From Methanobacteriota archaeon (GTDB lineage Archaea > Halobacteriota > Methanosarcinia > Methanotrichales > Methanotrichaceae): a DNA stretch of 64,000 nucleotides. Below are positions 36,150 to 45,246 of this stretch, piece after piece. The notes beneath the pieces were generated by a model. That model did not search any database and was not told the DNA's origin. It saw only the letters and a program-made list of their open reading frames with translations. The stretch spans positions 92,664-156,663 of the forward strand of contig JAKPCO010000080.1 of NCBI GenBank assembly GCA_029553285.1, given 5' to 3'. The stretch's first letter is position 1. Each line of letters opens with the position of its first letter. The translations under genes and the position numbers were made by a program.

Positions 36150-36177
36150 CATGCTAACAAATAGCATGTATAAAAAG
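36150..36177 (-). promoter_or_regulatory. TATA box with an adjoining palindromic operator candidate upstream of ADH synthase
   Basis: On the minus strand CTTTTTATA (36169-36177) is followed at once by the perfect inverted repeat CATGCTA / TAGCATG with a 5-nt spacer (36150-36168). Transcription would start near 36147, so a protein bound to the palindrome would block initiation. The leader to ATG 36123 would be about 24 nt. Confidence 0.5.
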
Positions 36178-36268
36178 ATGGCGGTTGCATCTTTTGCATG
36201 AAACAGACCAAGGATAAGCGGCAGGTGATCTCGCAGGATTTGTGATCATTTGTACCGGTAAATGCAGA

Positions 36269-36457
36269 CGCTCTTATGTGCGTAGCAACTTGCAGAGCAT
36301 GCAATGCGGTCGCTGAAAGCATTCATTGCCACACTTTCGACTACATCGAAAGGTTTCGACGAAGTCGAAACGCCTTCGACGCAGTCGAAGGTAAGTCGAA
36401 ACGAACGCACAGCATGACCCCTGCCCCTTCAGACAAGTCATCAAATGGACAAGAGCG
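36269..36457 (-). mobile_element. MITE-like element, copy D (189 bp, long form)
   Basis: It begins CGCTCTTATGTGCG and ends ATGGACAAGAGCG, and aligns along its whole length with copy B. Three consecutive perfect hairpins fill the centre: CTTTCGA/TCGAAAG, GTTTCGAC/GTCGAAAC (36353-36371) and CCTTCGAC/GTCGAAGG (36373-36391). The flanks AATGCAGA and AGTGCCTC match at only 4 of 8 bases, so a target duplication cannot be claimed. Both strands carry open frames here, none of them a gene. Confidence 0.8.
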
Positions 36458-36495
36458 AGTGCCTCTTCTCGAGCGTCGTCAGATGGACAAGAGCG
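36458..36495 (-). repeat. Solo right end of the same element family
   Basis: Directly after copy D comes GAGCGTCGTCAGATGGACAA followed by GAGCG. This nearly equals the last 25 bp of copy A (GAGCGTCGTCAGATGGGTAA, then GAGCG) rather than the end of copy D. It is probably what remains of an older copy into or beside which D inserted. Confidence 0.55.
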
Positions 36496-36536
36496 TTTCT
36501 GAAAATCCATTCGGTGATTCGAGCCACAAACTGATC

Positions 36537-37262
36537 TCAGACTCTTCCGCTCATCTCGCCTGTGACGACTGGCACTCTTGGAGCGAACGGACTTCTGTAG
36601 ATGCTCGCTCTGACATGGACGATCTTCGGCACGAAACCCATTGATCTCAACATGCCTGCGACCTGGAGGTCCTCACCCGGGAAATGGTACGCTGCGATCG
36701 CGATCTTCCTGCAGCGCATGCTTTCGGCACAGCTCAGGATCCTCAGCGCAGCGCCCTCAGCGTCGATCTTGACCACATCCGGCCTGATCCCGAGATCCTC
36801 GATGAGACCGTTCATGGTGCTGACAGGAACCTCTTCCCAGGATGCGCTTCTCCGGAAGACCAGGGAGTGAGCAACTGTCCCCTCTGCGAGAGAGAGCCTG
36901 CCGGTGCCTTTAAAATCGGAGAGGGCCATGCGCAGTGGAACGATGTTCTCCGTACCCTCAGCATTCCTCTTGAGAAGCTCGTAGTTGCTCCGCTCCGGCT
37001 CCACCGCGACCACAAGCCCATCCTCTCCCGCCATTCTGGCTGCCCTCAGAGCGAACGATCCGATATGCGCACCGACATCGAATACCACCTCACCCGGGCG
37101 TATATCCAGGAGATCGTAGTGCCTGTGCTGGTAGACATCCCTTATCATGTCAGCATCTCCCTCCGAGAACGGCCGGAATCTGATCAGAACACCATCAGGA
37201 AGCTCTGCGGCCAGCACAAGCAGATCCAGATCCATGGAGATAGATCTACTTAGATGACGCAT
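36537..37262 (-). CDS. FkbM-family SAM-dependent methyltransferase
   Basis: About 241 residues. The methyltransferase core is VVFDVGAHIGSFALRAARMA (SAM-binding motif I), VVAVEPERSNYELLKRNAEG and VVKIDAEGAALRILSCAES, as in FkbM-type O-methyltransferases, which often act on sugars or lipids. ATG 37262 has GGAGGG nine bases upstream; the longer frame to 37331 runs into the promoter of the divergent CoA-transferase gene. Only 58 bp separate the two divergent starts. The target is unknown. Confidence 0.85.
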   Translation of the reverse strand: MRHLSRSISMDLDLLVLAAELPDGVLIRFRPFSEGDADMIRDVYQHRHYDLLDIRPGEVVFDVGAHIGSFALRAARMAGEDGLVVAVEPERSNYELLKRNAEGTENIVPLRMALSDFKGTGRLSLAEGTVAHSLVFRRSASWEEVPVSTMNGLIEDLGIRPDVVKIDAEGAALRILSCAESMRCRKIAIAAYHFPGEDLQVAGMLRSMGFVPKIVHVRASIYRSPFAPRVPVVTGEMSGRV

Positions 37263-37320
37263 AAACCCTCCGCAGGTAAAATTAATTAAGTCAGCCTTTA
37301 ACTGAGCCTGTGGGAAGCTT

Positions 37321-39204
37321 ATGGAGATCATGCAGTACGACTACAAGGATCTGAGGGCGCAGTGGCCCGAAAAGTTCGCCTCGCTGGAGAGGGCGTTTAG
37401 CCACATACACGCAGGCGACAGGATCTTCATAGGCACAGGCTGCGGCGAGCCGCAGTTTCTGGTCCAGGCGCTCGCAGACTACGTGAGGGAGCATCCGAAG
37501 GCGTTCTTCGACACCGAGATACTCCATGTATGGACTCTGGGCGCCGCTCCATACACAGACATCAAGTTCAGGGAGAACTTCAGGCTGAACACATTCTTCA
37601 TAGGTAGAAGCACGCGCGATGCTGTGAACAAAGAGCTAGCGGATTACACCCCAATATTCTTCTCAGCGATACCCGATCTGATATACAGGGGGCGCATACC
37701 AATAGATGTCGCGCTAATACAGACAACACCCCCGGACCGGCACGGTTACCTGAACCTTGGGATAAGCGTTGATATCGTGAAGGCAGCTGTGGAGAGGGCA
37801 TCAGTCGTCATAGCGCAGATAAACTCGAACATGCCCAGGGTCCAGGGAGACGGCTTCATCCACATGGACGATGTGAGCTTTGTGATACCCCATGACGAGC
37901 CCCTTCTCGAGTACGTGGAGAGCGTGCCGACAGAGCTGGCGCAGCAGATCGGAAGGTATGTGGCGAGGATAGTCGAGGACGGATCCACGATCGAGGCCGG
38001 CTACGGGATGATACCGAACGCCGTCCTGGCGAACCTGAAGCACAAGAAGCATCTCGGCATTCACACATCGCTTCTGACAGATGGGTTCGTAGAGCTCATG
38101 AAGGTCGGGGCGGTCGACAACTCAATGAAGACAATAGACAGATACAAGACCATAGCCTCGTTCTGCATGGGCACGCGGAAGACGTACGAGTTCATCCATG
38201 ATAATCCCGCAATAGAGTTCAAGACCATCGATTACACGAACAACCCCCTCATCATAGCGAAGAACCGGAACATGGTATCGATCAACAGCGCTATGGAGGT
38301 GGATCTCACAGGCCAGGCGACGGCCGAGTCTCTTGGAACATTCTTCCACAGCGGCATTGGGGGACAGGCGGACTTCATGCGCGGCGCTGTCCTCTCGCCC
38401 GGGGGCAAGGCGATTCTCGCTTTGCCATCGACCGCTGAGAACGGGAGAATATCCAGAATAGTTCCGATGCTCAGGGAGGGCGCAGGGGTCACGCTGACGA
38501 GAGGCGATCTCCATTATGTCGTCACAGAGTACGGGATCGCATACCTCCACGGCAAGAACGTCAGGGAGCGCGCGATGGATCTCATCGCCCTGGCGCACCC
38601 GAAGTTCCGGCCGTGGCTTTTAGAGGAGGCGAAGCGGCTCTCGCTCATCTATGCTGACCAGGAGTTCATACCAGGCGAGAAGGGCGAGTACCCGGCGCAC
38701 CTGGAGACGTACAGGACGACGAAGACCGGGATCAACATACTTCTCAGGCCTGTGAAGATAACAGACGAGCCGCTACTGAAGGATTTCTTCTACTCCCTAT
38801 CAGACGAGACGATGTACCAGCGTTTCGCATCAGCACGCAAGGGCATGAGCCACAAGCAGCTTCAGGATTTCGTTGTTATAGATTACACCAGGGAGATGGT
38901 GATCCTCGCCGTGGTTGAGGAGGATGAGCGGGAGGTGGTCGTCGGTCTCGGCCAGTACAGCATCGCAGAGGGGACGCATACCGCAGAGGTGGCTATAGTC
39001 GTGAGAGATGACTATCAGAGGAAGGGCGTGGGCATGGAGATCCTCTCGTATCTGGTGTACCTGGCGAGAAAACAGGGTCTGTTCTATCTGAACGCCGAGG
39101 TTCTGGTGGAGAACCAGGCGGTTCTGAGGATGTTCGAGCGGCTCAACCTCCGGACTGAGAGGAAGCTGGAGGGAGGCGTGTATTCAGTTAAGATATACCT
39201 GTGA
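37321..39204 (+). CDS. Acetyl-CoA hydrolase/transferase family protein fused to a GNAT acetyltransferase domain
   Basis: 627 residues in two parts. Residues 1-440 are a class I CoA-transferase / acetyl-CoA hydrolase: RIFIGTGCGEPQFLVQAL, VALIQTTPPDRHGYLNLGIS, GGQADFMRGAVLSPGGKAI, ALPSTAENGRISRIVP and the Glu-containing YVVTEYGIAYLHGKNVRER. Residues 475-625 are a GNAT domain with VVRDDYQRKGVGMEILSYL (acetyl-CoA loop) and VLVENQAVLRMFERLNL. The first domain moves CoA between carboxylic acids; the second may acetylate a protein or small molecule using local acetyl-CoA. In an organism living on acetate this could tie acyl-CoA turnover to acetylation, which is inference. ATG 37330 is a possible alternative start. 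Confidence 0.9.
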   Translation: MEIMQYDYKDLRAQWPEKFASLERAFSHIHAGDRIFIGTGCGEPQFLVQALADYVREHPKAFFDTEILHVWTLGAAPYTDIKFRENFRLNTFFIGRSTRDAVNKELADYTPIFFSAIPDLIYRGRIPIDVALIQTTPPDRHGYLNLGISVDIVKAAVERASVVIAQINSNMPRVQGDGFIHMDDVSFVIPHDEPLLEYVESVPTELAQQIGRYVARIVEDGSTIEAGYGMIPNAVLANLKHKKHLGIHTSLLTDGFVELMKVGAVDNSMKTIDRYKTIASFCMGTRKTYEFIHDNPAIEFKTIDYTNNPLIIAKNRNMVSINSAMEVDLTGQATAESLGTFFHSGIGGQADFMRGAVLSPGGKAILALPSTAENGRISRIVPMLREGAGVTLTRGDLHYVVTEYGIAYLHGKNVRERAMDLIALAHPKFRPWLLEEAKRLSLIYADQEFIPGEKGEYPAHLETYRTTKTGINILLRPVKITDEPLLKDFFYSLSDETMYQRFASARKGMSHKQLQDFVVIDYTREMVILAVVEEDEREVVVGLGQYSIAEGTHTAEVAIVVRDDYQRKGVGMEILSYLVYLARKQGLFYLNAEVLVENQAVLRMFERLNLRTERKLEGGVYSVKIYL

Positions 39205-39294
39205 CAACCTGCCAGCTGAATGGCTGTGGGAGGATGCCACCATCCGCGCCAACCCTGCTCAGGGTATCGCAGCCTGATAAAATTCCAGGCCAGA

Positions 39295-40305
39295 TCAGGA
39301 GTTGTGAAGCTGGGCGTGCGTCATGTTTATTGTGAATTCACCGATGTTCTTTATGTGATCCAGGAATCTCGCGATGCTGCTTGATACCACCATTCTCATC
39401 ATGATCTCCTCCTGGTTCACCTCTGCCGATGAGCTGGATATGATGGGTTCCAGGTTTCTCATCGCCTCCCTGCGTATCTCCTTCGTCCGCTCTATTATCG
39501 AGTTCGCTGTCTCTGTGTTTCTGTTTAGCAGTGCTGATATGGCCTCATCTATGAGACCGCCAATGATCGCGGAGATCCTCGAGAGCTCAACTGCCATCTC
39601 CTCAGGAACTGGCATGCTGTGCTCGATCGCCAGACCTGCTATGGTGTGTGCGTGGTCTGCGATCCTCTCCAGGTTGGATGCAGCGAGCGCATAGTTGAAG
39701 GCCGTGATGACATCGAGAGAGCTCTGAGAGAGCGCGCCGGTCCTGAGCATCTCGGTGAACTGGCGCGATACAAGAAGATTGAGCCGATCCACATCATCGT
39801 CGCGCTGTATGACATCCTGTGCGAGGCTCTTCTTCATCCCTATCAGAGAGTCGATCGCATCCTGTATCATAGATCTCACGACGGTCCTGAGCCGCCTGAG
39901 AGCCCTGTCAGACTGGAGCTCCTCAGAGTTCAAAAGATCCTGGATCAGAACCTTGTTACCGGTCTCCTCCAGTATCTCGGGACCGATCAACTTGCTCACG
40001 ATCTGGTGTATGTCCCTCTTCTGCTCCGGCGTCATGTGGGTGGAGACAACCTCGATCGTTCTGTACCCTGACAGATAGCATCCTATGATGTCCCTGATCA
40101 GCGCCTCTCCCGACTTATCCCCGATGTCCAGCTTCACCTTCAGATTCTGGCTTGTCCGCTCAGGTGATAGTATGAGATCCCCGCTCTCCCCCTGTGTGAT
40201 GTAAACTATGGATCCGGGCTTTATGCCATTTCTCACCGCCCAGCCCTTGGGGAGCGAGACTATGAACGTCGATTTCCCGGTCCTCTGAACCTTTCGTGTC
40301 TCCAT
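39295..40305 (-). CDS. PhoU-family regulator with N-terminal AbrB/SpoVT-like domain
   Basis: 336 residues. It starts with a swapped-hairpin AbrB-like DNA-binding module (TRKVQRTGKSTFIVSLPKGW, GIKPGSIVYITQGESGDLIL) followed by two PhoU-type helical repeats (about residues 115-215 and 220-330, with NLERIADHAHTIAGLAIEHS as a PhoU metal-site motif and RFLDHIKNIGEFTINMTHAQ at the end). This architecture is common in archaeal phosphate regulators. The start lies 5 bp after the stop of the next phoU gene upstream, so pstB-phoU-this gene form one operon. Confidence 0.88.
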   Translation of the reverse strand: METRKVQRTGKSTFIVSLPKGWAVRNGIKPGSIVYITQGESGDLILSPERTSQNLKVKLDIGDKSGEALIRDIIGCYLSGYRTIEVVSTHMTPEQKRDIHQIVSKLIGPEILEETGNKVLIQDLLNSEELQSDRALRRLRTVVRSMIQDAIDSLIGMKKSLAQDVIQRDDDVDRLNLLVSRQFTEMLRTGALSQSSLDVITAFNYALAASNLERIADHAHTIAGLAIEHSMPVPEEMAVELSRISAIIGGLIDEAISALLNRNTETANSIIERTKEIRREAMRNLEPIISSSSAEVNQEEIMMRMVVSSSIARFLDHIKNIGEFTINMTHAQLHNS

Positions 40306-40310
40306 GTTAA

Positions 40311-40994
40311 TCAGTTCAGATGCTCTCTCTTCCCTTCGATCATATAAACTATGGACTCGCAGATGTTGCAGATGTGATCCCCGATCCTCTCGAGGTGTCT
40401 GTTCACCATGAGCATTGGAATCGTCTGGTCCATTAGGCTCATGTTCTCAGCCGTCATCCTCATCAGCGCGTCACGCACCTTTACGTAGAGAGAATCGATC
40501 TCGTAATCATGCCTAGTCACGTTCCTCGCCATCTCTGGATCACCCCTCTCGAGAGCCTCCATCGCCCCTGATATCATCTCGACCGCAATGCGTGCCATCC
40601 TCGAGAGGCCATCTGGCTTCTCTATATGATCCCTGTCCTTTGTCTGGATCACGGCCATAGCTATGTCCACGGCGAGATCTCCTGCGCGCTCGAGATCTAT
40701 CCCGATCTTAAGTATGCCGATTATCATCCTCAGGTCCTTCGCCATGGGCTGCTGAAGTGCCAGAAGCTCCATGCACTTGCTCTCCAGCTTCACGCTCAGA
40801 TCGTCGACCGCGTAGTCGCCCTGAACGACCTCCCTCGCCAGGAGGGCATCGTTCCTGCAGAGCGCCTCCACAGATCTCTCTATCGAGGAGGAGACGAGAT
40901 CTGAGAGCTCCCGCGTCATCGCCCTGAGCGCATTCAAATCTCTGTGGTACCTCTCCCTGTACGGACTCAAAACCCCCACCCCAAAGCTAACCAA
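40311..40994 (-). CDS. phoU: Phosphate signalling protein PhoU
   Basis: Up to 227 residues, the standard PhoU of two three-helix bundles. Metal-site motifs [15 protein letters not shown] (residues about 103-117) and [20 protein letters not shown] (near the C-terminus) are complete. PhoU modulates the PstB transporter and phosphate signalling. The start is uncertain: TTG 40994 overlaps pstB by 8 bp, and TTG 40970, directly behind GGGGTGGGGG, is an alternative. It lies between pstB and a second, AbrB-fused PhoU. Confidence 0.9.
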   Translation of the reverse strand: MVSFGVGVLSPYRERYHRDLNALRAMTRELSDLVSSSIERSVEALCRNDALLAREVVQGDYAVDDLSVKLESKCMELLALQQPMAKDLRMIIGILKIGIDLERAGDLAVDIAMAVIQTKDRDHIEKPDGLSRMARIAVEMISGAMEALERGDPEMARNVTRHDYEIDSLYVKVRDALMRMTAENMSLMDQTIPMLMVNRHLERIGDHICNICESIVYMIEGKREHLN

Positions 40995-41796
40995 ACCTTC
41001 CAGTGATGTAATCCTCTGTGCTCCTCTCCCTGGGATTCTCGAAGATCTGCTTCGTCTCCCCGAACTCTATCATCTCCCCCATGTAGAAGTATGCGGTGTA
41101 ATCAGAGACCCTCGCAGCCTGCTGCATGTTGTGCGTCACTATGATCTGTGTGTATTTGCCCCTCAGCGATTCCATAAGCCCCTCTATGCGTGCTGTCGAT
41201 ATTGGATCGAGCGCGCTGCATGGCTCGTCGAAGAGCAGGACCTCAGGTCTCATGGCCAGCGCCCTTGCTATGCAGAGTCTCTGCTGCTGCCCACCGCTCA
41301 GGCCCATGGCAGGCTGATCGAGCCTGTCCTCCACCTCCTCCCAGAGCGCGGCATCCTTCAGGCTCTGCTCCACTATTCTGTCTATATTTTTATAGCCGTG
41401 AATCCTAGGGCCGTATGCGACGTTATCGTAGATCGACATCGGGAAGGGATTTGGTTTCTGAAAGACCATGCCTATCTTCTTTCTGAGAGAGACGACATCC
41501 ATGTCCTTATCGTAGATGTTCTTTCCATCGTACAGGATCTCTCCCTCGATCCTGACGCCTGCTATGAGATCGTTCATCCTGTTGATGCACCTGATAAACG
41601 TAGATTTTCCGCATCCAGATGGGCCTATGAGAGCTGTTATCCTGTTCTCAGGAATCCCCAGGGTTATGTTCTTCAGAGCCTGCTTATTCCCGTACCAGAG
41701 CGATAGGTTCCTCGACTCTATCTTGAACAAACAAGATACCTCCTGCCGCCCACGGTTCATGCTGAGCGGGACAGGCACGCTGACCGCATTGGACAT
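40987..41796 (-). CDS. pstB: Phosphate ABC transporter ATP-binding protein PstB
   Basis: 269 residues. All ABC ATPase motifs are present: Walker [22 protein letters not shown]-loop [20 protein letters not shown], signature [16 protein letters not shown], Walker [13 protein letters not shown] and the switch [20 protein letters not shown]. The PNPFP and CINRMNDL segments identify it as PstB. The genes for the binding protein and permeases (pstS, pstC, pstA) are not upstream, where a 305-bp gap and mptE-aspS lie, nor elsewhere in the window. It is the first gene of the pstB-phoU-phoU-like operon and has its own TATA box. Confidence 0.94.
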   Translation of the reverse strand: MSNAVSVPVPLSMNRGRQEVSCLFKIESRNLSLWYGNKQALKNITLGIPENRITALIGPSGCGKSTFIRCINRMNDLIAGVRIEGEILYDGKNIYDKDMDVVSLRKKIGMVFQKPNPFPMSIYDNVAYGPRIHGYKNIDRIVEQSLKDAALWEEVEDRLDQPAMGLSGGQQQRLCIARALAMRPEVLLFDEPCSALDPISTARIEGLMESLRGKYTQIIVTHNMQQAARVSDYTAYFYMGEMIEFGETKQIFENPRERSTEDYITGRFG

Positions 41797-41841
41797 CTGG
41801 TGGTCTCCTGTGTTAAATGGAGATACTGGGCTTCCGGGATC

Positions 41842-41853
41842 TATTTATATTTT
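41842..41853 (-). promoter_or_regulatory. TATA box of the pstB operon
   Basis: The minus strand reads AAAATATAAATAG, centred about 52 nt before ATG 41796, which implies a leader of about 25 nt. CGCCGGCG-like sequence precedes it. The remaining gap to 42101 is GC-rich and shows no gene or repeat. Confidence 0.5.
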
Positions 41854-42101
41854 CGCCGGTTCGACATGCCGGCCGCTGGAAGAGATGCATCGAGATGCCG
41901 TAGAACCGGGTCGCGCCCGGCCGGAGACAACACGGACACCACCGGGATTCTCGGCGAGGCAGTCAGACACGCAGGACGGTGGGATAGAGGAGTGAGATGG
42001 CCCAAAAACGCAGCACATTCATTTCCACCTGCAATGCCTCAGAGGCGCCGCGGCTTTGAGATGCCATTCGCTCATGGCCGGAAAAGAGGAGAGAGCTCTG
42101 A

Positions 42102-44105
42102 TCAGGGGACCAGTCTCCTCCGGTCCCTTGGGAAGAGCACCGCATCCCTGATGTTCTCAAGCCCGAGCATCGTCTGGACGAGACGCGCCAGCCCCAGGCC
42201 CCAGCCAGCATGGGGCGGCATTCCGTACCTGAAGGGTTTGAGGTAGAACTCGAAGCTCTCCGGGTTCAGCCCCTTCTCCTTTATTCTGCTGACGAGGAGA
42301 TCGTAATCATGCACACGCTGCGCACCGCTCGCGAGTTCCATCGTCGGATGCATGAGGTCGAAACCCTTGCAGATCTCAGGTTTATCATCATACGGCTGTG
42401 TGTAGTACGGCTTCACAGAGCTCGGCCAGTCTGTCAGGAAGTAATGCTCTCCAATCACAGATCCGAGGTAATGCTCTGTCTCTGTATCTATATCATCGCC
42501 CCATTCCATGCTTTTCTTTCCGGAGTCGCTGGCCATCTCGAGCGCCTCTGTGTATGTGATCCTCCGGAACGGTGTCTTCGGGACATCAAGCTCCACTCCG
42601 AGTATACGAAGCTCCCTCTCGCAGCTCTCCGAGACGTATCTGTAAGCCGAGGAGACAGCGTTCTCCAGGAGCGACATCACATCCTCGTGATCTGCGTAGC
42701 TGACCTCAACATCCACAGATATCGCCTCGTTCAGGTGTCTCCTTGTGTCATGCTCCTCCGCCCTGAATATCGGCCCTATCTCGAAGACCCTGTCGAGGCC
42801 CGTAGCCATCAGCATCTGTTTGTATAATTGCGGGCTCTGGTTCAGGAACGCCTCCCTCTCGAAGTAGCTTATCGGGAACAGGGCAGTGCCTCCCTCAGTC
42901 GCGGTCGCCACGATCTTGGGCGTGCAGACCTCGATGAATCCGTTCTCGTAGAATGTGTTCCTCAGGCTTCTCATAACAGCGGATTCGATCTTGAAGACGG
43001 CCATCGACGTGGGCCTTCTCAGATCAAGAAACCTCGCATCCAGCCTGGTGTCAAGCTCGGCGCCCACCTTGCCCGTGGGATCGAGGGGCAGGGGCGAATC
43101 CGCTCTCGATAACACCTCCACAGCCTCGGGGAGGATCTCGAAGCCGTTCGGCGCCTTCGGCTCTGCCTTGACCCTGCCGCGAACCAGAACCACACTCTCC
43201 CTGCTCACGCCGCGCACAGTCTCGACCAGATTTCTGTCAGCCCTCTTCGTGAGAACTGTCACCTGCGCGAGCCCCTCTCTGTCTCTGAGAACGAGAAAGC
43301 ATATTCCACCAAGATCCCTGATCTCGTGGACGTGTCCTGCCAGCGTGACCTCTGATCCGTCCATCTCCGGACGTATCTCACCGGAATAATGCGTTCTGAG
43401 AATCAATGGAATCTCACCCTTCGAAAGATTGGCTCCGGGTATAAAAGCAGTCCGCAATCGCTGAGGATCGGTCCAGCTGGGTCCGAGCGCGATCTCAAGG
43501 AGCACCTTCGCCCATCTGAGCTTCTTGGACTTTCTGGGCGTGACGTTCTCATCATCAAAATCGAACCCGATCAGTCTGATGCTTTTGGGCATGAACTCGA
43601 GTGCGAGAAACACGGCCCTGTCGCCGTCTGTGAACCCTCCGAAGTTGTGGACGTTCTCCAGCGGCGATGCCTGTGTCGTTCCCAGGACACGCCTGAGATG
43701 CGGCACGTGCTCCTTCAGCTTATCGATGTTATCCCCGTGCGCATGCACCACGACCGCAGATCCCCTGCGATTGGCATCGATGATGTCCGGCATGCATCCA
43801 TCCAGATCTGTCACTATGATGTCAGGGATCACATCATGCTCAAGAAGCACTGATGTGGCGCCGTCTGCTGCCAAGACAACATCCGAGGGAGTTATTCCTC
43901 CGATCTCATCTCTCAGGCGGGGAGCGTTGCCGCACACCACCACATCCCTGCCGCGAATGATCTCCTGGAGCTCGTCCAGCGTGATCTGATCGATGGAATC
44001 GAGAAGAGAGGAGAGAACGCGCGCCGCCTCCTCATCCCTGGATCTGGAGAAGCCAAAGTCGTCCAGGATCCTCTCGTATATCCTCTCCCATTCCTCGAAG
44101 CGCAT
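42102..44105 (-). CDS. aspS: One open frame covering an MptE-like pterin pyrophosphokinase and aspartyl-tRNA synthetase
   Basis: 667 codons without a stop. Residues 1-233 are an MptE-like (DUF115) 6-hydroxymethyldihydropterin pyrophosphokinase of tetrahydromethanopterin synthesis: [68 protein letters not shown] and [20 protein letters not shown]. Residues 234-667 are a full archaeal Asp[22 protein letters not shown] (OB-fold anticodon domain), [30 protein letters not shown] (motif 2) and [20 protein letters not shown] (motif 3). A TTG at 43406, behind GGTGAG and a TATA-like box, would give a 434-residue AspRS of normal length. Either a fusion protein, two products from one frame, or both are possible. 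Confidence 0.9.
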   Translation of the reverse strand: MRFEEWERIYERILDDFGFSRSRDEEAARVLSSLLDSIDQITLDELQEIIRGRDVVVCGNAPRLRDEIGGITPSDVVLAADGATSVLLEHDVIPDIIVTDLDGCMPDIIDANRRGSAVVVHAHGDNIDKLKEHVPHLRRVLGTTQASPLENVHNFGGFTDGDRAVFLALEFMPKSIRLIGFDFDDENVTPRKSKKLRWAKVLLEIALGPSWTDPQRLRTAFIPGANLSKGEIPLILRTHYSGEIRPEMDGSEVTLAGHVHEIRDLGGICFLVLRDREGLAQVTVLTKRADRNLVETVRGVSRESVVLVRGRVKAEPKAPNGFEILPEAVEVLSRADSPLPLDPTGKVGAELDTRLDARFLDLRRPTSMAVFKIESAVMRSLRNTFYENGFIEVCTPKIVATATEGGTALFPISYFEREAFLNQSPQLYKQMLMATGLDRVFEIGPIFRAEEHDTRRHLNEAISVDVEVSYADHEDVMSLLENAVSSAYRYVSESCERELRILGVELDVPKTPFRRITYTEALEMASDSGKKSMEWGDDIDTETEHYLGSVIGEHYFLTDWPSSVKPYYTQPYDDKPEICKGFDLMHPTMELASGAQRVHDYDLLVSRIKEKGLNPESFEFYLKPFRYGMPPHAGWGLGLARLVQTMLGLENIRDAVLFPRDRRRLVP
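43407..43447 (-). promoter_or_regulatory. Possible internal promoter and ribosome site for aspS inside the mptE-aspS frame
   Basis: On the minus strand a TATA-like CTTTTATACC (about 43439-43447) is followed by GGTGAG (43413-43418) and, after six bases, TTG 43406, the first codon of the AspRS-homologous part. TATA-to-TTG distance is about 37 nt. These are the signals a free-standing aspS gene would need. Confidence 0.4.
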
Positions 44106-44154
44106 CTGCGTTGAATTGAGTGGAGGAGCAAAAAGCCTTGTGCTGACGCCTGAA

Positions 44155-44176
44155 GAGAAACAGCAAACTGTTTCTC
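44155..44176. promoter_or_regulatory. Perfect 9-bp inverted repeat upstream of mptE-aspS
   Basis: Arms GAGAAACAG (44155-44163) and CTGTTTCTC (44168-44176) with a 4-nt loop lie 50 nt ahead of ATG 44105, next to a TATA-like CTGTTTTATT on the minus strand. It could be an operator or an RNA hairpin in the leader. Confidence 0.4.
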
Positions 44177-44192
44177 AGAATAAAACAGAAAG

Positions 44193-44212
44193 GATAGGGA
44201 GTGGCCCCTATC
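44193..44212 (-). terminator. Stem-loop terminator of the secreted-protein gene
   Basis: GATAGGG and CCCTATC form a 7-bp stem around a 6-nt loop that begins at the last base of the stop codon. On the minus strand it is followed by CCTTTCTGTTTTATT, a T-rich tail. Confidence 0.5.
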
Positions 44213-45246
44213 TAAGCCCACGCCTTGAACGGTGGGGTCACATCAGTCGGCCCGTACATTCCGGCCCTTGCCTTCGCGAGGCAGGAGCAGTCGAATATGC
44301 CCTCAGCGCTCGAGCCGAAGCCCTTCCTCAGACCTGGTGGAATATCAGCCCAGCCGCCAGAGCAGCACGGGAGCCAGTCCTCGCTCTTCTGGGTGAGCTT
44401 GTACGGCACGTTCAGTGTCATGTTCTTGGTTATATCGTATGTGCCGAAGTAGTCCTCATCGATCTCTATCGCCGGGTTCTTGTACGCCCTTATATCGCTC
44501 AGCGCGCTGCCTGTCAGTGCGGTGCCCGGGTATGCCGGTGCAGTCGCACTGGCGGTGTAGTCGGAAGAGGCCTGGAGCACTCCGAAGTGGACCTTGCCGT
44601 TGTCGACATGCTCATTGATCTTCATCTGTGTGTAGCCCACTCCCTCGTACACCGGATCATACTGGTGGAAGTACTTCTCCTTCGCAAGGACCTCGAGCTC
44701 CTTGTCTATGCCGTGAGCGTACTCGACCTCATGGTGCATCGAGGTTCCAGCGCGGTAGTTCTTTATCCAGGTCTTCTCCTTGAGCAGCGAGTCGAAGACG
44801 AGCGGGTTCACAGCGTAGTAGCCTGCGCCGATCGCGAACTGGTACGGCGAGTAGACCATCACGTTGTCCTCCTTCACGGAGATGCACGAGACGTTCTCAT
44901 CGACCCAGTCGGCATCTATCGGGTGCGTATTCTTGTCAAGCTCCTGTGTGAACATCACGAACTCGTTGTCTATGGAGCCCGAGCCGTGGACGTAGTCCTT
45001 GAATGCGAGCGCGCCGGCCTTGGCGTACCTGTATGTCATGAAGTAGCCGCTGCCCTGGACGTCCTGCTCGAAGTTGAAGGTCACGTTCTTCTCTGCGACC
45101 TCGTAGGGGTATCTAGGATACTCCTTGCCCTCAGCGTCTTTTTTTAACTCATAACCAGGAGGTCTCAAGTCATTCGAGAGACCTGCCCCAGCCGAGAGCC
45201 CGATAAAAACCATAACTGCAAGCAGCAGTATAATTACTCTCTTCAA
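44212..45246 (-). CDS. Secreted protein of unknown function
   Basis: About 344 residues. The frame reaches ATG 45264, but TTG 45246 has GGAGG seven bases ahead and gives a regular signal peptide (MKRVIILLLAVMVFIGLSAG, cleaved near AGA). The mature protein is rich in Tyr, Asp, Gly and Thr and looks all-beta: EKNVTFNFEQDVQGSGYFMT, KDYVHGSGSIDNEFVMF, MHHEVEYAHGIDKELEVLAK. A four-Cys patch lies near the end (LPCCSGGW, FDCSCLAKARAG). I recognise no family; it may belong to lineage-specific surface or sheath proteins. The 235 bp upstream carry only weak AT-rich promoter-like sequence. Confidence 0.7.
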   Translation of the reverse strand: MKRVIILLLAVMVFIGLSAGAGLSNDLRPPGYELKKDAEGKEYPRYPYEVAEKNVTFNFEQDVQGSGYFMTYRYAKAGALAFKDYVHGSGSIDNEFVMFTQELDKNTHPIDADWVDENVSCISVKEDNVMVYSPYQFAIGAGYYAVNPLVFDSLLKEKTWIKNYRAGTSMHHEVEYAHGIDKELEVLAKEKYFHQYDPVYEGVGYTQMKINEHVDNGKVHFGVLQASSDYTASATAPAYPGTALTGSALSDIRAYKNPAIEIDEDYFGTYDITKNMTLNVPYKLTQKSEDWLPCCSGGWADIPPGLRKGFGSSAEGIFDCSCLAKARAGMYGPTDVTPPFKAWA

